64,000 nucleotides of DNA from Rhizophagus clarus (lineage: Eukaryota; Glomeromycota; Glomeromycetes; Glomerales; Glomeraceae): contig BLAL01000047.1 of the NCBI GenBank assembly GCA_015698045.1, positions 992,001 through 1,056,000 of the forward strand, given 5' to 3'. The translations under genes and the position numbers were made by a program. Positions 35,613 through 47,011 of this stretch are shown piece by piece (positions within the stretch are counted from its first letter, which is position 1; every line of letters begins with the position of its first letter). The notes under the pieces are model-generated. The model was not told where the DNA came from. It did not search any database and was given only the letters and a program-made list of their open reading frames with translations.

Positions 35613-35657
35613 ATAGCAAAAAATTACGTTATACTAGTTTTTAAACTTTTATTGTTA
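35613..35657 (-). repeat. Inverted fragment of the 31651-32465 terminal-type repeat
   Basis: Its reverse complement (AACAATAAAA, then TTTAAAAACTA, then GTATAACGTAATTTTTTGCT) matches 32084-32143 apart from a 12-nt gap. It therefore faces copy 1 across about 3.5 kb, as an opposite terminal repeat would. Confidence 0.6.
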
Positions 35658-36791
35658 AAATAATTTAATTAATATACAATATAATAAAAAATTATTAAAA
35701 ATTACATGCGTATTATCGTTAATTCTTTTTCCAGACAACCTCCTGTTAGGCTTACCCATGGAACCACAGGGGAAATTTAAGCAAAAAGAGTTACCGTTTT
35801 CTACTTTTTGATTTTTCGGTTTATGATATTCGGGTTTGATATTTCAGGAAGAATTAAACAAAAGAAATAAAAAGATTTTTAAGTTCTTAAGAAATAAGAA
35901 ATAAAGTTAAAAGAAGTAAATTTTTGATTGCATATAAAAAAAATTTTTATTTCACAAAAAAAACAAAAAATTTTATCTGTTATTGATTGGATTTTTGTAA
36001 ATAAAAGAATATCATTCAGAGAATTTTATTAGAACCAGCAAATTATATCACGAAATTATTAAGGGATCTGGCTAATAAAGCCAGTGGTGTACTACCTTCT
36101 GGTCAGCTTTGAGAACGCGACGTTTTATTCTGACTTATAATATAGTTTTGCGCTTCTAGTTTAATGAGTTCTGGAAAACCTCTATTTGATCTCGTTTTTC
36201 AGAAATCTATTCGGCCTTACCAGGCTTACTAGAAAATTAATTATAATCAGGATGGAACATGATGCTTGGCGTGTAAAATATTGCATAAAAAGTTTGCATA
36301 ATAATGTCATGAGCCGTGGGAAATAGAAGGTGTGATAACTTTTTTCTGTAACTATCCTAAATTTTTCAACATAGCCCATCCTCACAAAAATATGCGGAAC
36401 GTAATGGCTCTTTCTTTTCCATCTTCATAATAAATTATTCCATACATCTGAATATGTTCATTCTTGAAAAAGAATCTCGGGCTCTCTACAATAATCTTAA
36501 TGAATGGGCACGAATACATGAGCACCATATTTCCGGTGTTTCGACTGTTTCGTCACTATACCTGTGATGCATCATTTTTTTCACCATTTAGAAGCTTTAT
36601 ACCACTAATGAGAGGTATTTCTAAACATTTTTATGAGTTGACTCATAGTAGTTTTAGTGATTTAGTGTTTTAAAACGATTTCATTTTTGGGGGGGGGGGT
36701 TCTGTGGATGAGATCGAAGAATTCTGTACAACATACCGCGCCTTGCACCAATAGTACTTCACAAAAAAATAGTATACAGTATAAGCCAAAA
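35658..36791. other. Intergenic or decayed DNA
   Basis: Short frames only (36182-36385 minus, 36464-36673 plus), none recognised. A run of ten G lies near 36690. Confidence 0.4.
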
Positions 36792-37700
36792 ATGACCATC
36801 ACTTTTTTTTGTCTCGTCAAAGGTAATACAACTGCGAACGCTTTCTGAGTTAAGGTTAGTAGAGACAAGCCTATTATTGAGCTCAAAGAAGCTATCAAGG
36901 CAAAAAAAGTTCGATGATTTTCCTGCAGACAAGCTCAAGTTATGGAAGGTGGAAATTCGTGCTGAACACGACGATCAGTTGAGGAATCTCTCACCGCGTT
37001 TGAGGCATATAAAAAGTCTGTCTATGGTACGTATTTATTTTTTCTAACGGTCCATCCCAAATTTTAAGTTATGAAAACAAACCAAAGGCCAAAGGTCAAA
37101 CTAAATGTCCTATGTTACATTACAGAGTTCGACGTCGTCGTTAGTCCGAAACAAGAGGCATACAAATGGGCGACGAATATCCAATATGCAGCTCTCGAAG
37201 GCCTCAAAGATTCTATACGCATATCGGTCACCTGCGCTCGAAAATGATGGAGTAGTAAATATTATGATGTCTCCTTTATCCTATTATGCTCGATTTTATA
37301 GCATCTGATATTAAAGCAGAAGATTTATACAAAACATTATCAGATATACTTGGTGTAGAATATCTTTCAGAAGTCACGCGAGAACAAGAATTAGATAAGG
37401 TTCTCGTTCCGTATTTCATCTTTGGGTAGAAACCTTTCCAAATTAAAGGATGTTACAGTTGCTAATGTCAAAAGCAACTTCAACGGAAAATTGTACTTTA
37501 GGAGCGCAGACTAGATAGTATTGAGGAGGAGCCAACATTTAAGCTGCCAGAACCAGTGATCGTTATATATAACGATGAGAATTTGGAAAAGGTCCTCGGG
37601 TATATTGTATGATTATCGGGAGGCGCAGTGAAAGCAAGAGATAAAAAGGGTAAAATCATCAGATAATCTTGCGGAAAAGTCAGATACTGTAGATAAGTAG
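36792..37700 (+). pseudogene. Crinkler (CRN)-type effector relic, broken
   Basis: The start 'MTITFFCLVKGNTTANAF' and 'PIIELKEAIKAKK' followed by 'ADKLKLWKVEI' are the N-terminal ubiquitin-like CRN header. Later blocks such as 'EFDVVVSPKQEAYKWATNI' and 'KLPEPVIVIYN' suggest the central part. It is broken at several points and probably silent. Intact CRN proteins of fungi and oomycetes act inside host or competitor cells. Confidence 0.65.
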
Positions 37701-38944
37701 TCAATTTATTTTATCTGTATTCATAAAAAATGATCATATATACGAAAGCACACGTTTAAAATTTCAAAGTAAAGCTTTTTATCATAATTTGGGAAGATAA
37801 TACATGATAAAAAAGCCGTATAGCCAAGTAAAATGAGAAGTAGGAGGGCTACCCAGGGTCCTAGTTGCGAAATAAATCACGAAACTAAAAAAAAAAAGAA
37901 ATGAAAATAGTTAAACACAAACTTAATCAGTCCACAAATAAGCAACATCCAGAGAAGCAAAACGCAATTTTGTTCAATTCATTTCTTTGATATTCTCTAA
38001 TATTAATTTTCATATTTATATCAATACAACATATCTTAAAATTGATAGTACTAGAAATTTGTCCCTTGGAATTTTTCACCTTTCTTTCATATGTTATTAT
38101 TTTCTGAGACAAATTACTTTTGAGAGATTGGTATTATGTTCAACAAAAAGAAATTTTCATATTACTTTTTATATGAAGTATTTTGTTTCGAAGTCTAAAG
38201 GATACATCAGTAATACAAATATTTTCGATCTTAAGATGTTCTATTGTGTGATCATAAATCATAATATACAAATATATTTGAATACCCATGAAAATCAAAG
38301 TTTCATAACATAAGTAACTGTCATTATTAGATATATCTGGTCAACAATCATCCTTAAGAAGCTCTTAATACTTCGTGTCAGAATCGTGAACCGGTATTTT
38401 ATTCTATTCCTAACAAAGATCTATTTATTCCTAGCAAGAGATTATGAAAATTTAACAACAATAGTGGTATATTTTGTAAAACTTCTAAACAAGTGAAAAA
38501 ATATATAATCTGTGATGATATTTATAACGTTCTTACACAATAACATGGAAAACCAGCCAATCAAAGGTAAAGTCAAGGTATTATACATGAAATACCAGGT
38601 TCCCAGAAAATAAATCTATTTCGGAAAAATATATCTGTTTTGGAGTAAAGATAACTCTCTGGAAAATGCATCAGGCTCTTAGGTGCGAACGTAACATTTT
38701 TCCAGAAATATTTCTGTATAATAGTTGAACTCCTTTTTAATAACCCTTTTCTGATCATGTTTTTAAATAATAAAGAAATAAAAAGAAAATGAAGTTGCAA
38801 AAAGTAAGCTTTCTTAATATTTGTACAAGTTAATTAATTTAAAATATTTTATATTTAAAATTCATATTTTTTTGCCGAATATAAAATAGATCATAAACAA
38901 AAGTTATAAGGCTAACAAAAAAAATCAAAATTAAAATACTAAAG
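37701..38944. other. Intergenic DNA
   Basis: Open frames at 37987-38313 (+, 108 codons) and 38573-38800 (-, 75 codons) have no recognisable content and AT-driven composition. I do not call them genes. Confidence 0.4.
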
Positions 38945-40158
38945 TTAACCAAATAAATCGGTTCTACGATGATTTGATACAGGAATTTCTGTCCTAATTC
39001 TTTTCAATCTATCAAGATCTATTTCGGCAAAAGCTAAAGATGGTTCATTTGTTTCAGGGCATCTTGCTAGTATAGTACCCCATGGATCCACAATCTATAG
39101 AAAAGAAATTAAACGTACGAAATGAGCGACAAATTTAATCTTAAAATAAAACAAAATGTACAAATAATATTTGCCATTGCATGCCCATAACTAATGCGTT
39201 TTTCATTGTGTCGTCCAATTTGAGCGCTAGTAAAACAAACGGAAATATTAATATATATATATATATATAGTATATAATGAAATTTGTGAGTTAATTTAAT
39301 ACGACATACCTAGCGATAACATAACATTGATTTTCTATAGCTCTAGCACGTAATAACACCTCTACAAGTTTAGGATCAAAAAGTTATAACATAAATAAAC
39401 ACAATGACAACAAATAAAAAAAAAAAAATAATAACTTACCCCAATGAGCCTGTCCAGTCTTGACAGTAAATACTGATGGAAACGTTAAGATATCCGCACC
39501 TTTCTTCCTTAATTCTAAAGATAATTCTGGAAATCTTAAATCATAACAAACCATTAATCCTAAATTTCCTAAGGGTGTAGGTGTAGGATCGCAAATTTTT
39601 TCTCCACGTATTGTATATTTACTCTCTAAAAGATTTGGTCCATCTTTAATGTTTACATCAAATAAATGAAGTTTTCGATATGTTTCAATGATTGATCCCT
39701 GAGAATCTATTAATAAATGAGTATTATAAATTCTTTTAGGATCGTGACTCTAATTTTAAAAAAAATTTAATACGATATTTAAAAAAAAAATTAAGATGTT
39801 GTTAAAAAATTAAAATAAAATACGCAACTAATTCATGAATTCCTATCGAAACCCACATTTTTTTTTTCAAAGCAGCATCCTTAATACCATTTACAAATGG
39901 ACTATTATTGATTGATAATGTTAACGACAAGGTTTCTTCAGAATCCTTAGCAATGAAATCTGAAGCCTCCGGAAAAAATATCATCTTTTACCAATCAAAA
40001 TACAATAATAAGTACAATTTTTAAAAATTTAAAGGAATTTATAAAAATAATACCTTAGCACCATAATTTGATGCTTTTTCAAGTAATTCAACGCACGTTT
40101 TAAGATTTTTTGTAATCAAATTTGATGCGCAATATTGGGCAATTGCTACAAAAGACAT
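38945..40158 (-). CDS. NIT1: Carbon-nitrogen hydrolase, NIT1-type deaminated glutathione amidase
   Basis: Six exons on the minus strand: 40158-40054, 39984-39824, 39747-39440, 39361-39310, 39226-39175 and 39094-38945 (828 nt, 275 aa). The boundary between exons 2 and 3 is the least certain. The nitrilase triad is visible: Glu in 'FFPEASDF' (about 41), Lys in 'YRKLHLFD' (about 114) and Cys in 'VCYDLRFPELS' (about 156). 'AHWEVLLRARAIENQCYV', 'GRHNEKRISYGHAM' and 'VDPWGTILARCPE' match the NIT1/Nit2p branch rather than plant-type nitrilases. Known members hydrolyse deaminated glutathione, a by-product of transaminases, as metabolite repair in cytosol and mitochondria. The intron after 'YGHAM' has a GC donor (GCAAAT). 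It is the only clearly metabolic gene in the window and appears whole. Confidence 0.92.
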
Positions 40159-40499
40159 GATATATTTTAATGGATTATTTGTTAGAAGGATAAATAAATT
40201 AATAAGGAAAAAATTTTGTGAATTAAAAAACGGCCGATCTCAAACAAAACTTGTAGTTACGTTACATTATTCGAAATCACATGAAGTTTTATAAATTTGT
40301 GACAGGGTTAAATAAATTTTTGTCCAACAATAATGCGAGTATTTTAACATTAAGTCTTTAATTTTATATTCTAATCAAATACAATTTATTAAGATTTATG
40401 CGTAGTTAAAAAATTAGAAATGTAACATTTCTTTAAAATATACAATTTTAAATCATAATATTTGTTCAAAAAGATTCAAGGATTTATAACATATGGATG
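40159..40499. other. Intergenic DNA upstream of NIT1
   Basis: No gene seen; it should contain the NIT1 promoter. Confidence 0.4.
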
Positions 40500-40930
40500 G
40501 GAAAAGACTTGGAAATACTGTGAAAAAAAAACATGAACCCACCTGTTATCTGTCAAAAATGGATTGATATAAATAGAAATGAGTCTAGACCATCTTACTA
40601 CAATAAATGGACAGAAGAAGAGGATAAAATTTTAAGGTATGAGAAAAATATGGAGTTGGGAAATAGAAAAACTATTTGATAGAAAATTATTATCAGATAA
40701 TTTCGAGATGGGAAACTATATCTAAGGAAAAACGAGGGACTTTTACATAAATTGAAGATGAAAAATTACTTAAGTTGGTTAAAAGTCTTGAGCGTAAATG
40801 GAAAATGATAGGTGATACAATGGGCAAACCTTATTCTCGATGTGGGGATAGATATGAATCTATTACATCCAAATCTTGGGCGAATGAAAAGCTTTGAGAA
40901 TCTATTTCAAAATACAATCAAGATTGGGTA
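40500..40930 (+). pseudogene. MYB/SANT gene relic
   Basis: Pieces of MYB repeats: 'YYNKWTEEEDKIL', then 'EDEKLLKLVKSLERKWKMIG' and 'MGKPYSRCGDRYE', interrupted by stops and frame changes. It is related to the relic at 30354-31360 and more decayed. Confidence 0.6.
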
Positions 40931-41373
40931 AAATAACGGACAAGTACCTTTTTTTTGATATTAGGAGACATCATGAATGTAGCCCATCAACGAATCCAAA
41001 TGTTAATTAGGTAAACGACGAGTTAAGATTTCTGAAATTGTTCGCCACAATATTAAGATTTTTTACATGAGCTTCTTTTCAATCTTTCATTAATTTATTT
41101 GTAAATAGCTGACGTATGAGAACTGAGAGATATGAGGCATAAGGTCATAATTTAATTGTTATAATTTAATAGATTCCAAGCAAAATATCGTGTATAAACA
41201 TCAATCGATCTTTCTTTTTTCTCTCCATTGATCAAAAATGTGTAAAAATATTTAAAATTTTCAACTTGATCATAAAAAGAAACATATTATCTAAAAATAA
41301 TAATTTATAATATAATTCATATTTCTATTCTACTGCTTTAAAAATAATGATGAAATAATAATTATAAATTATA

Positions 41374-41510
41374 GTGCTTGTAGCGATTAATATCACAATT
41401 ATTAACCAATGCTAGCAGATGATTGGTAAGGATTTGGCTACGTAGTGGCCAAATCTGTCCAATCAGAATGCAGCATTGGTTAATAATTGTATATTTATCA
41501 ACGCAAGCAC
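41374..41510. mobile_element. Foldback MITE, 137 bp
   Basis: Nearly the whole element is one inverted repeat. Left end GTGCTTGTAGCGATTAATAT and right end ATTTATCAACGCAAGCAC pair, as do the internal blocks CAATTATTAACCAATGC / GCATTGGTTAATAATTG and GATTTGGC / GCCAAATC. The centre is TACGTA. Arms are about 65 bp. No coding capacity. Target duplication is not clear. Confidence 0.75.
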
Positions 41511-41742
41511 AATAATGATATTATCGTGTGACATTATGATGATTCGTTAAACTATTAATAAACTCAAATTAAGCTATAATAAACTAGTTTTTATCATCTT
41601 TTTTTTCTTTATCCAATTTTATTTCTCTCTATCTTCTAACATTTTTTACACTTTATCCACAAACAATTTCGTTATTGCAAAATCACTGCTTAATGATAAT
41701 ATTCTAAAAAATTTTATTATATTTTTTTAATAATCAATTTAG

Positions 41743-41950
41743 CAAAATTAAACCTTTTCTAGATAATCGTAAAGTTATTAATTTAACAAACAGTAATATT
41801 GAAGCTACAAGAAAGCCATTGAGAGATTTGAATGAAATTCAAGAGAATAAAAGTCAAAATTTGGAAGAATTGGTTTCGAAATTAACAGCTGATAAAGTTT
41901 TTATCAATTCTGTTGTTATTTTCAATAATGATCTTAATAGCCATAATTAA
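41743..41950 (+). CDS. Candidate terminal exon of an unrecognised small gene
   Basis: An acceptor-like TTTAG at 41738-41742 is followed by 68 uninterrupted codons and TAA (41948-41950). They encode 'KIKPFLDNRKVINLTNSN', 'RKPLRDLNEIQENK' and 'LEELVSKLTADKV'. AATAAAG lies about 30 bp downstream. The composition is protein-like and unlike the AT background, but no start exon was found upstream. It may be the end of a gene whose first exon is short, or a relic. Family not recognised. Confidence 0.35.
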
Positions 41951-42059
41951 TAATTACAACACATGTATTGTATATAGCTTAAATAAAGTTTATTGTAATT
42001 ATTAAACTTACGCATAAAAAATAATTAAATTACAAATCATCATCATCATACAGCGGAGC

Positions 42060-42560
42060 ACGATAATAAAAGTTCGATTAATGACGTAAGAAGCCCAAAT
42101 TCATATTATAATAAAATTTTTATGGAAGGAATTGGACAGAAATATCAAAAATGCCAGTTACAGAAATAATGTTCAAATTGCAAATAGATGGTATTTAATG
42201 AAGTTAACCGTGGAAACCGTGGAAAATGGCAGAAAGAAGATGAAGAATTATAAGATTTAAACAGAAAATAAGGAAAATTATATCCATGTTTTTAAGATGA
42301 GGTAAAAAGTGATTACTACTAAACCTTGGACAATAGATGAGAAGTTATGGGTTAATAAAATATAATTATGATCAGAATAAGATTCAGAAATTATTCCAAA
42401 CCGAGATTTGGAAATTGTCCACGTACAAATCCTGATGTTAACTTAGAAGAAGATTTGTTAATAACCATTAAAGCTTTTGGAAGGCAATGGAAAAAAAATT
42501 GCAGAATTTTCAAAACAAGATCACCATCATTAGTAAATTGTCGGTAATATCTGGATTTTT
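42060..42560 (+). pseudogene. MYB/SANT gene relic, second fragment
   Basis: Scattered pieces such as 'GKWQKEDEEL', 'KPWTIDEKLW' and 'NPDVNLEEDLLITIKAFGRQ' recall the third to fifth MYB repeats of the relic at 30354. Many stops. It may be the 3' part of the relic at 40500-40930, split by the insertion of 41374-41510 and other DNA. Confidence 0.5.
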
Positions 42561-43660
42561 GAAATTGCAAGAAATAATTAACAATTACCATTTGTTAACT
42601 ATGATCACATTGCAATTAACTTATGAATTCTATTTTTAATGTTAAATAAGTTCATAATAGTCTAATATTTCGATATCATCGTATAAATGATATAATGTGT
42701 CATTCCAATGATAACAAGGCCATAAATTAAAATGAACAAGAAGGTAGAATTTTTAGGAACAAATTCTTTTCTTAAGTCAGATTCTCATGTTTAAACATGA
42801 TAATTAACACCTCAAAAACAAATTTTTTGTTGATGCACCAGAACAAGAAAAATGATACTTAGTTGGGTGAAGAAAAGCGAGCTGACATATGAGACGTGAT
42901 ATCGTGATCTATTAATACCGTAGTTTTAATTTCATTTATAAGATGCAATCCGATTTCATTATACAACACAACTAAATTCGAAGCTAATATGTCTTAATAC
43001 TGAAGTCACAAGATTTACAAGATATATCGGGAAAAATTGAGGTTAATTAATAAATTAGATAATTATTTGAATATTCAATTTTAAATGTTTGTCTTGTTAA
43101 TAAGTAATGATTATAATTAGCAAATTTAGTAGTTTATAGTTCGATCTCATGAGAAGACTAAATCTTTTGTCTCACTTCGCAAATATTTATGGATAAAATA
43201 TAATTATAATTACTAGTAACTGAGATTATCTTTTTAGATTTAATTCCTTTATAAATATAGATTGAAATAATTATAACAATTAATAAAATATTACAGTAGT
43301 TGCAATTATCCAAATTATCCGATTATCGATAATTAATTGACAGATTGACACGCTAAAGTCATACTACTAGAATAAACTTTTTTAAGCTATACGTTACGTA
43401 ATTTTGAAGGCGACCTTTAAACGATACAAATGCAGCCTTATCAGTACGACATCTTAACATAAAGTTACAGTGTTTTTTATTTGTTGTATAAATTTCTTGG
43501 AAAGTGTCGAAAGTCGTACAACTTTGCCCCTCTCTTTATTGAAAGGTTTCATCGCTCATAAAGTCGTACAATTTTACGCCACCATCGTTATCAAACCATG
43601 ATCACCGTTACACGGTTTTGAACTCCTTAATTCCAAAATTCTCTCTTTCAAATCAATTAG
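42561..43660. other. Intergenic AT-rich DNA
   Basis: No gene seen. Short direct repeats AAAGTCGTACAA occur near 43508 and 43560. Confidence 0.4.
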
Positions 43661-44995
43661 AAGTTTTAAATTATGTCCACAAATGCGGCATTTATGATAA
43701 CACTCACAAACAATTCTTGCCGATAAATCTCTTACGAAAGATGAAAAAATTGAAGAAATAAGATTATTAAATTAATACCATGACCGAAATACAGTAAATA
43801 ATTTTAAATGAAGAACTTGTGAAAACTGTAAACAAGTATGTTTGACTACATTATATTGTGGTTAATTTACAAATTATTAAATATTTTGACAAGTAGTGGA
43901 TGTCCCGAAATTTATACAACAATTTGGATTATTAGAAGATATAAAGAATGGGATTCTAAAGTATAACAATTAAAGAGACTTGGAACTAATAAGGTAATAC
44001 TTAAAAATTAAAAATGCGAATTAAAGGTGGCTTGGGGAGGTTTGTAATTTAAATTTTATTAAGAAGAATTAAACATTTTTTTTCCGCAAATTTGACGAGT
44101 TTTAATTTATAAATATCTGAAATTCATTTATAGACTAAATCGCATTTAACTATAAGCAATAATGGACATGGATTCTTAAATGCTTTGGCTTAACACAAGT
44201 TCCATCAAATGCTTGTAATAAGGAATATTTACAACAAAATCATAATCAACTTATACGGAAAGAAAGGGATTAGAATAACTAATGATATAATTATTTCTCT
44301 TTATTTCATAAGGAGAAAGGAATTTGCATTCGAAAATATATTATATTCAGGAACATAATGATAGTTCAAAAAGTACATATGGAATTCTTCCTTATGAGAC
44401 ATCCGAAGTGTTGCGGAAAATTTCAGCAGGACTAATTTAAAATTAAGTAGTTTACAAATAAATCACATCAGTAGCAGACTATATAGATTATATACAAGTA
44501 ACTCATCAAATTTGAAAATCCATCTGAACCAAAAAAATGCAACGAAGGTAATAAATTAATAATTTGTTTATTCATGTAATATTACCAATATTGTTATTTT
44601 ATTATAAAATATCTAATTTTTTAATATCTTTTATATACAGTATTTTCATAGTAAACATAAAATTTTAATATTCCTAACATTAGTAAGTAATTAAACTTGT
44701 GCTTGAATAATATTAAATTTACATATAATAATTTATAAAATCATTTATAAATGAAAATTAGATGTATTACAAATAATAGTAATTAATTACTGTATAATTA
44801 AAATATTTTTAGACCTTCAAAAGAGAAAGTATCCAACAACAATTAAGAAAACAAAATATTTATATTAAAGGTAATTTTGTAATAATAATAATACACTAAT
44901 TTAATTAATTTTCTTCTCTAAGATGAGGATGAAATATATAATAATCCAAATCTTTACTCAGAAGATAATAGTAAGTGAAATCAATAGAACTTATC
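43661..44995 (+). pseudogene. TKL kinase relic
   Basis: Pieces include an N-terminal Cys/His block ('KCGIYDNTHKQFLPI'-like), the activation-loop end 'STYGILPYETSEVLR' near 44365-44415 (family: YGVLPYVAPEVLRG) and a C-terminal acidic tail 'DEDEIYNNPNLYSED' near 44925. Order and spacing fit a Glomeromycotina kinase of another subgroup than those at 3681 and 11303. Heavily decayed. Confidence 0.6.
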
Positions 44996-45987
44996 TTTAA
45001 ACAGAAAATTTTAGGCCTTTTTTTTAAATTATAGATGAATTTTAAATTACTCAAAAAACACAGATTATCTTGGATTATTTAAACATTAAAATTAGATGTT
45101 TTACAGCTGAATTACTGAAGTTTGTTAATTTTATTTAACACTAAAGATGAATAGTAGAATGTCTTAAACTTCTTAATTTGCAATTTGAATAATTTGTATT
45201 TTTGTCAATTATTTTTACAATAATTATACTTGTAATATAACTTAACAATTTAGTTACTGCAGCCGAATTATCCTACAATATTTTTTAATACTAAAGATTT
45301 TCTATGACTTCAGTTTAGATGTAGTGAATATAAATAGGATTGTTGTATTTCTTACCGGTTAAGCTGTTTACAATTACTTCCACGCCTTCCATTTGTTAAA
45401 CACGAAATTACAAATGTGAAAAAATTAAAATTATTAACCTTAAATCAAATTAAACCATCAACTGTACATAAAATATAATATTGTTTTATTGTCAGTATAA
45501 ATTGCAGTTTGTAGTGATAAGTTTATAGTTAACTTTGTTTTATTTATTCCAAACATTTGGATTTTCTACTGCTTAGTATACTATTTATATACCTTTCTAT
45601 AAACTATCCGTTATACAGTAAATAATAATTTTCTTTTTGACGATTAATATACGTTATCCAAGAATAGATTCATGCATTAATTGGGTATGGTAGTACAATC
45701 AAGCACAAAAACGTGCAACGAATCAGGTTATGGTAGTTTAACATATGAAAATGTAATGATAAACTAATTGCTAATGATTTTTTTTAAAATATTATTCTTT
45801 ATCTACGTCTTTTACCATTTCTTTGTGACTTATTGCGTAATGATCGTCACAAATTTCCGCCAATATACTTAATAATTTATCCATATATTACCATTTTCCT
45901 CCTCTTTTTTTCCTTTTTGACAGAAAAAAAAAAGAATAAAAAAAAAAAAAAATTTTTTTTTTTTACAAACAAAATTACTTTGTAAAT
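44996..45987. other. Intergenic DNA
   Basis: No gene seen. A and T tracts just upstream of 45988 resemble those before other start codons here. Confidence 0.45.
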
Positions 45988-47011
45988 ATGGAATTTTATG
46001 TCGCAAGATTCTCCGTAAAACAATATAATTTAGGTATTATGTCAAAAAGAATATATTAAACGAAAATAAAAAAATAAAATTATATAATAATTCTTTTTTA
46101 CTATATCTTTAACATTTTTATTAGTTCATAATCCTGATTCGAAGAAAACTGATTCATCCGCAACATCAAAAGTTAATTATGACGAATCGAAGGATGATTA
46201 TGATGATGACATGTTATCCGATTCAACTATACAAGACGGTGAGTCGACAGACATAGAAAATCCTTGTATCACATCACTTACATCTGTAAACGATGAAGAG
46301 AATAATATTACAGTGGATAATATAACTCAAAATATCAAGATAACAAATCCTAATATCTATAACAAAAATAAAAAAGCAAATAAAGAGGAAGAAAATGAAT
46401 TTCAGGAAAGTGAAGAAGAAGCAGCAAGTGATAGTGACAGTGATTATATTGAATCTTCAAATAGAAAATTATCTTCAAATAGAAAATTTACTATTAATAA
46501 AAATAATAATAAATCTTACACATGTAAATATCCTGGATGCGGAAAAAAATTTCCCGATTCGGCTAGTTTACTTTCGCATAGAGTTACAATACACACATTT
46601 AATAAAAAAAATATAGATAAGGTTAAGAATAACAGATATTCTACAGGTAAAAAACTTTATATATGTGATGAACCAGGGTGTGGTAAAGGACTTACACGTT
46701 CTAGCAGTTTAACTCTTCACAAGAGAATTCATACAGGTGAAAAACCTTATATATGTGATAATCCAAAATGCGGAAAAAGGTTCACACAAATAGGTCATTT
46801 ATCAACACATAAGAAAATCCATATTAGTGGAAAACCTTATGTTTGTAGTAAACCGGGTTGTAATAAGAAATACAAAGTTTCTGATAGTTTATATTATCAT
46901 TTGAGATTACATAATGGCGAAGTCCCATTTCCTTGCGACAAAGAAGGTTGTGACAAAAAATATACACATTATGGCAGCTTATTGGCGCATAAAAAGCAAC
47001 ATAAAGATTAG
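45988..47011 (+). CDS. C2H2 zinc-finger protein with five fingers, paralogue of 19899-21170
   Basis: Two exons join in frame: 45988-46033 and 46125-47011 (933 nt, 310 aa). Exon 1 ('MEFYVARFSVKQYNL') corresponds to exon 1 of the other zinc-finger gene and ends at the same codon position (N-L-G split). 'LSDSTIQDGES' recurs as well. An acidic region (about 20-110, 'EEENEFQESEEEAASDSDSD') precedes five C-x4-C / H-x3-4-H fingers ('CKYPGCGKKF', 'CDEPGCGKGL', 'CDNPKCGKRF', 'CSKPGCNKKY', 'CDKEGCDKKY'), with one TGEKP linker. It is likely a nuclear DNA-binding protein. It has fewer fingers than the paralogue and lacks the intron inside the acidic region. Confidence 0.88.

Noticed and set aside
36662-36898. 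Minus-strand 78-codon frame that looks like a hydrophobic protein
   Set aside because: It is antisense to the Crinkler-type header on the plus strand.
37987-38313. 108-codon plus-strand frame
   Set aside because: Long for chance, but rich in I/F/Y/N as expected from AT-rich DNA, with no recognisable motif; kept only as a note.
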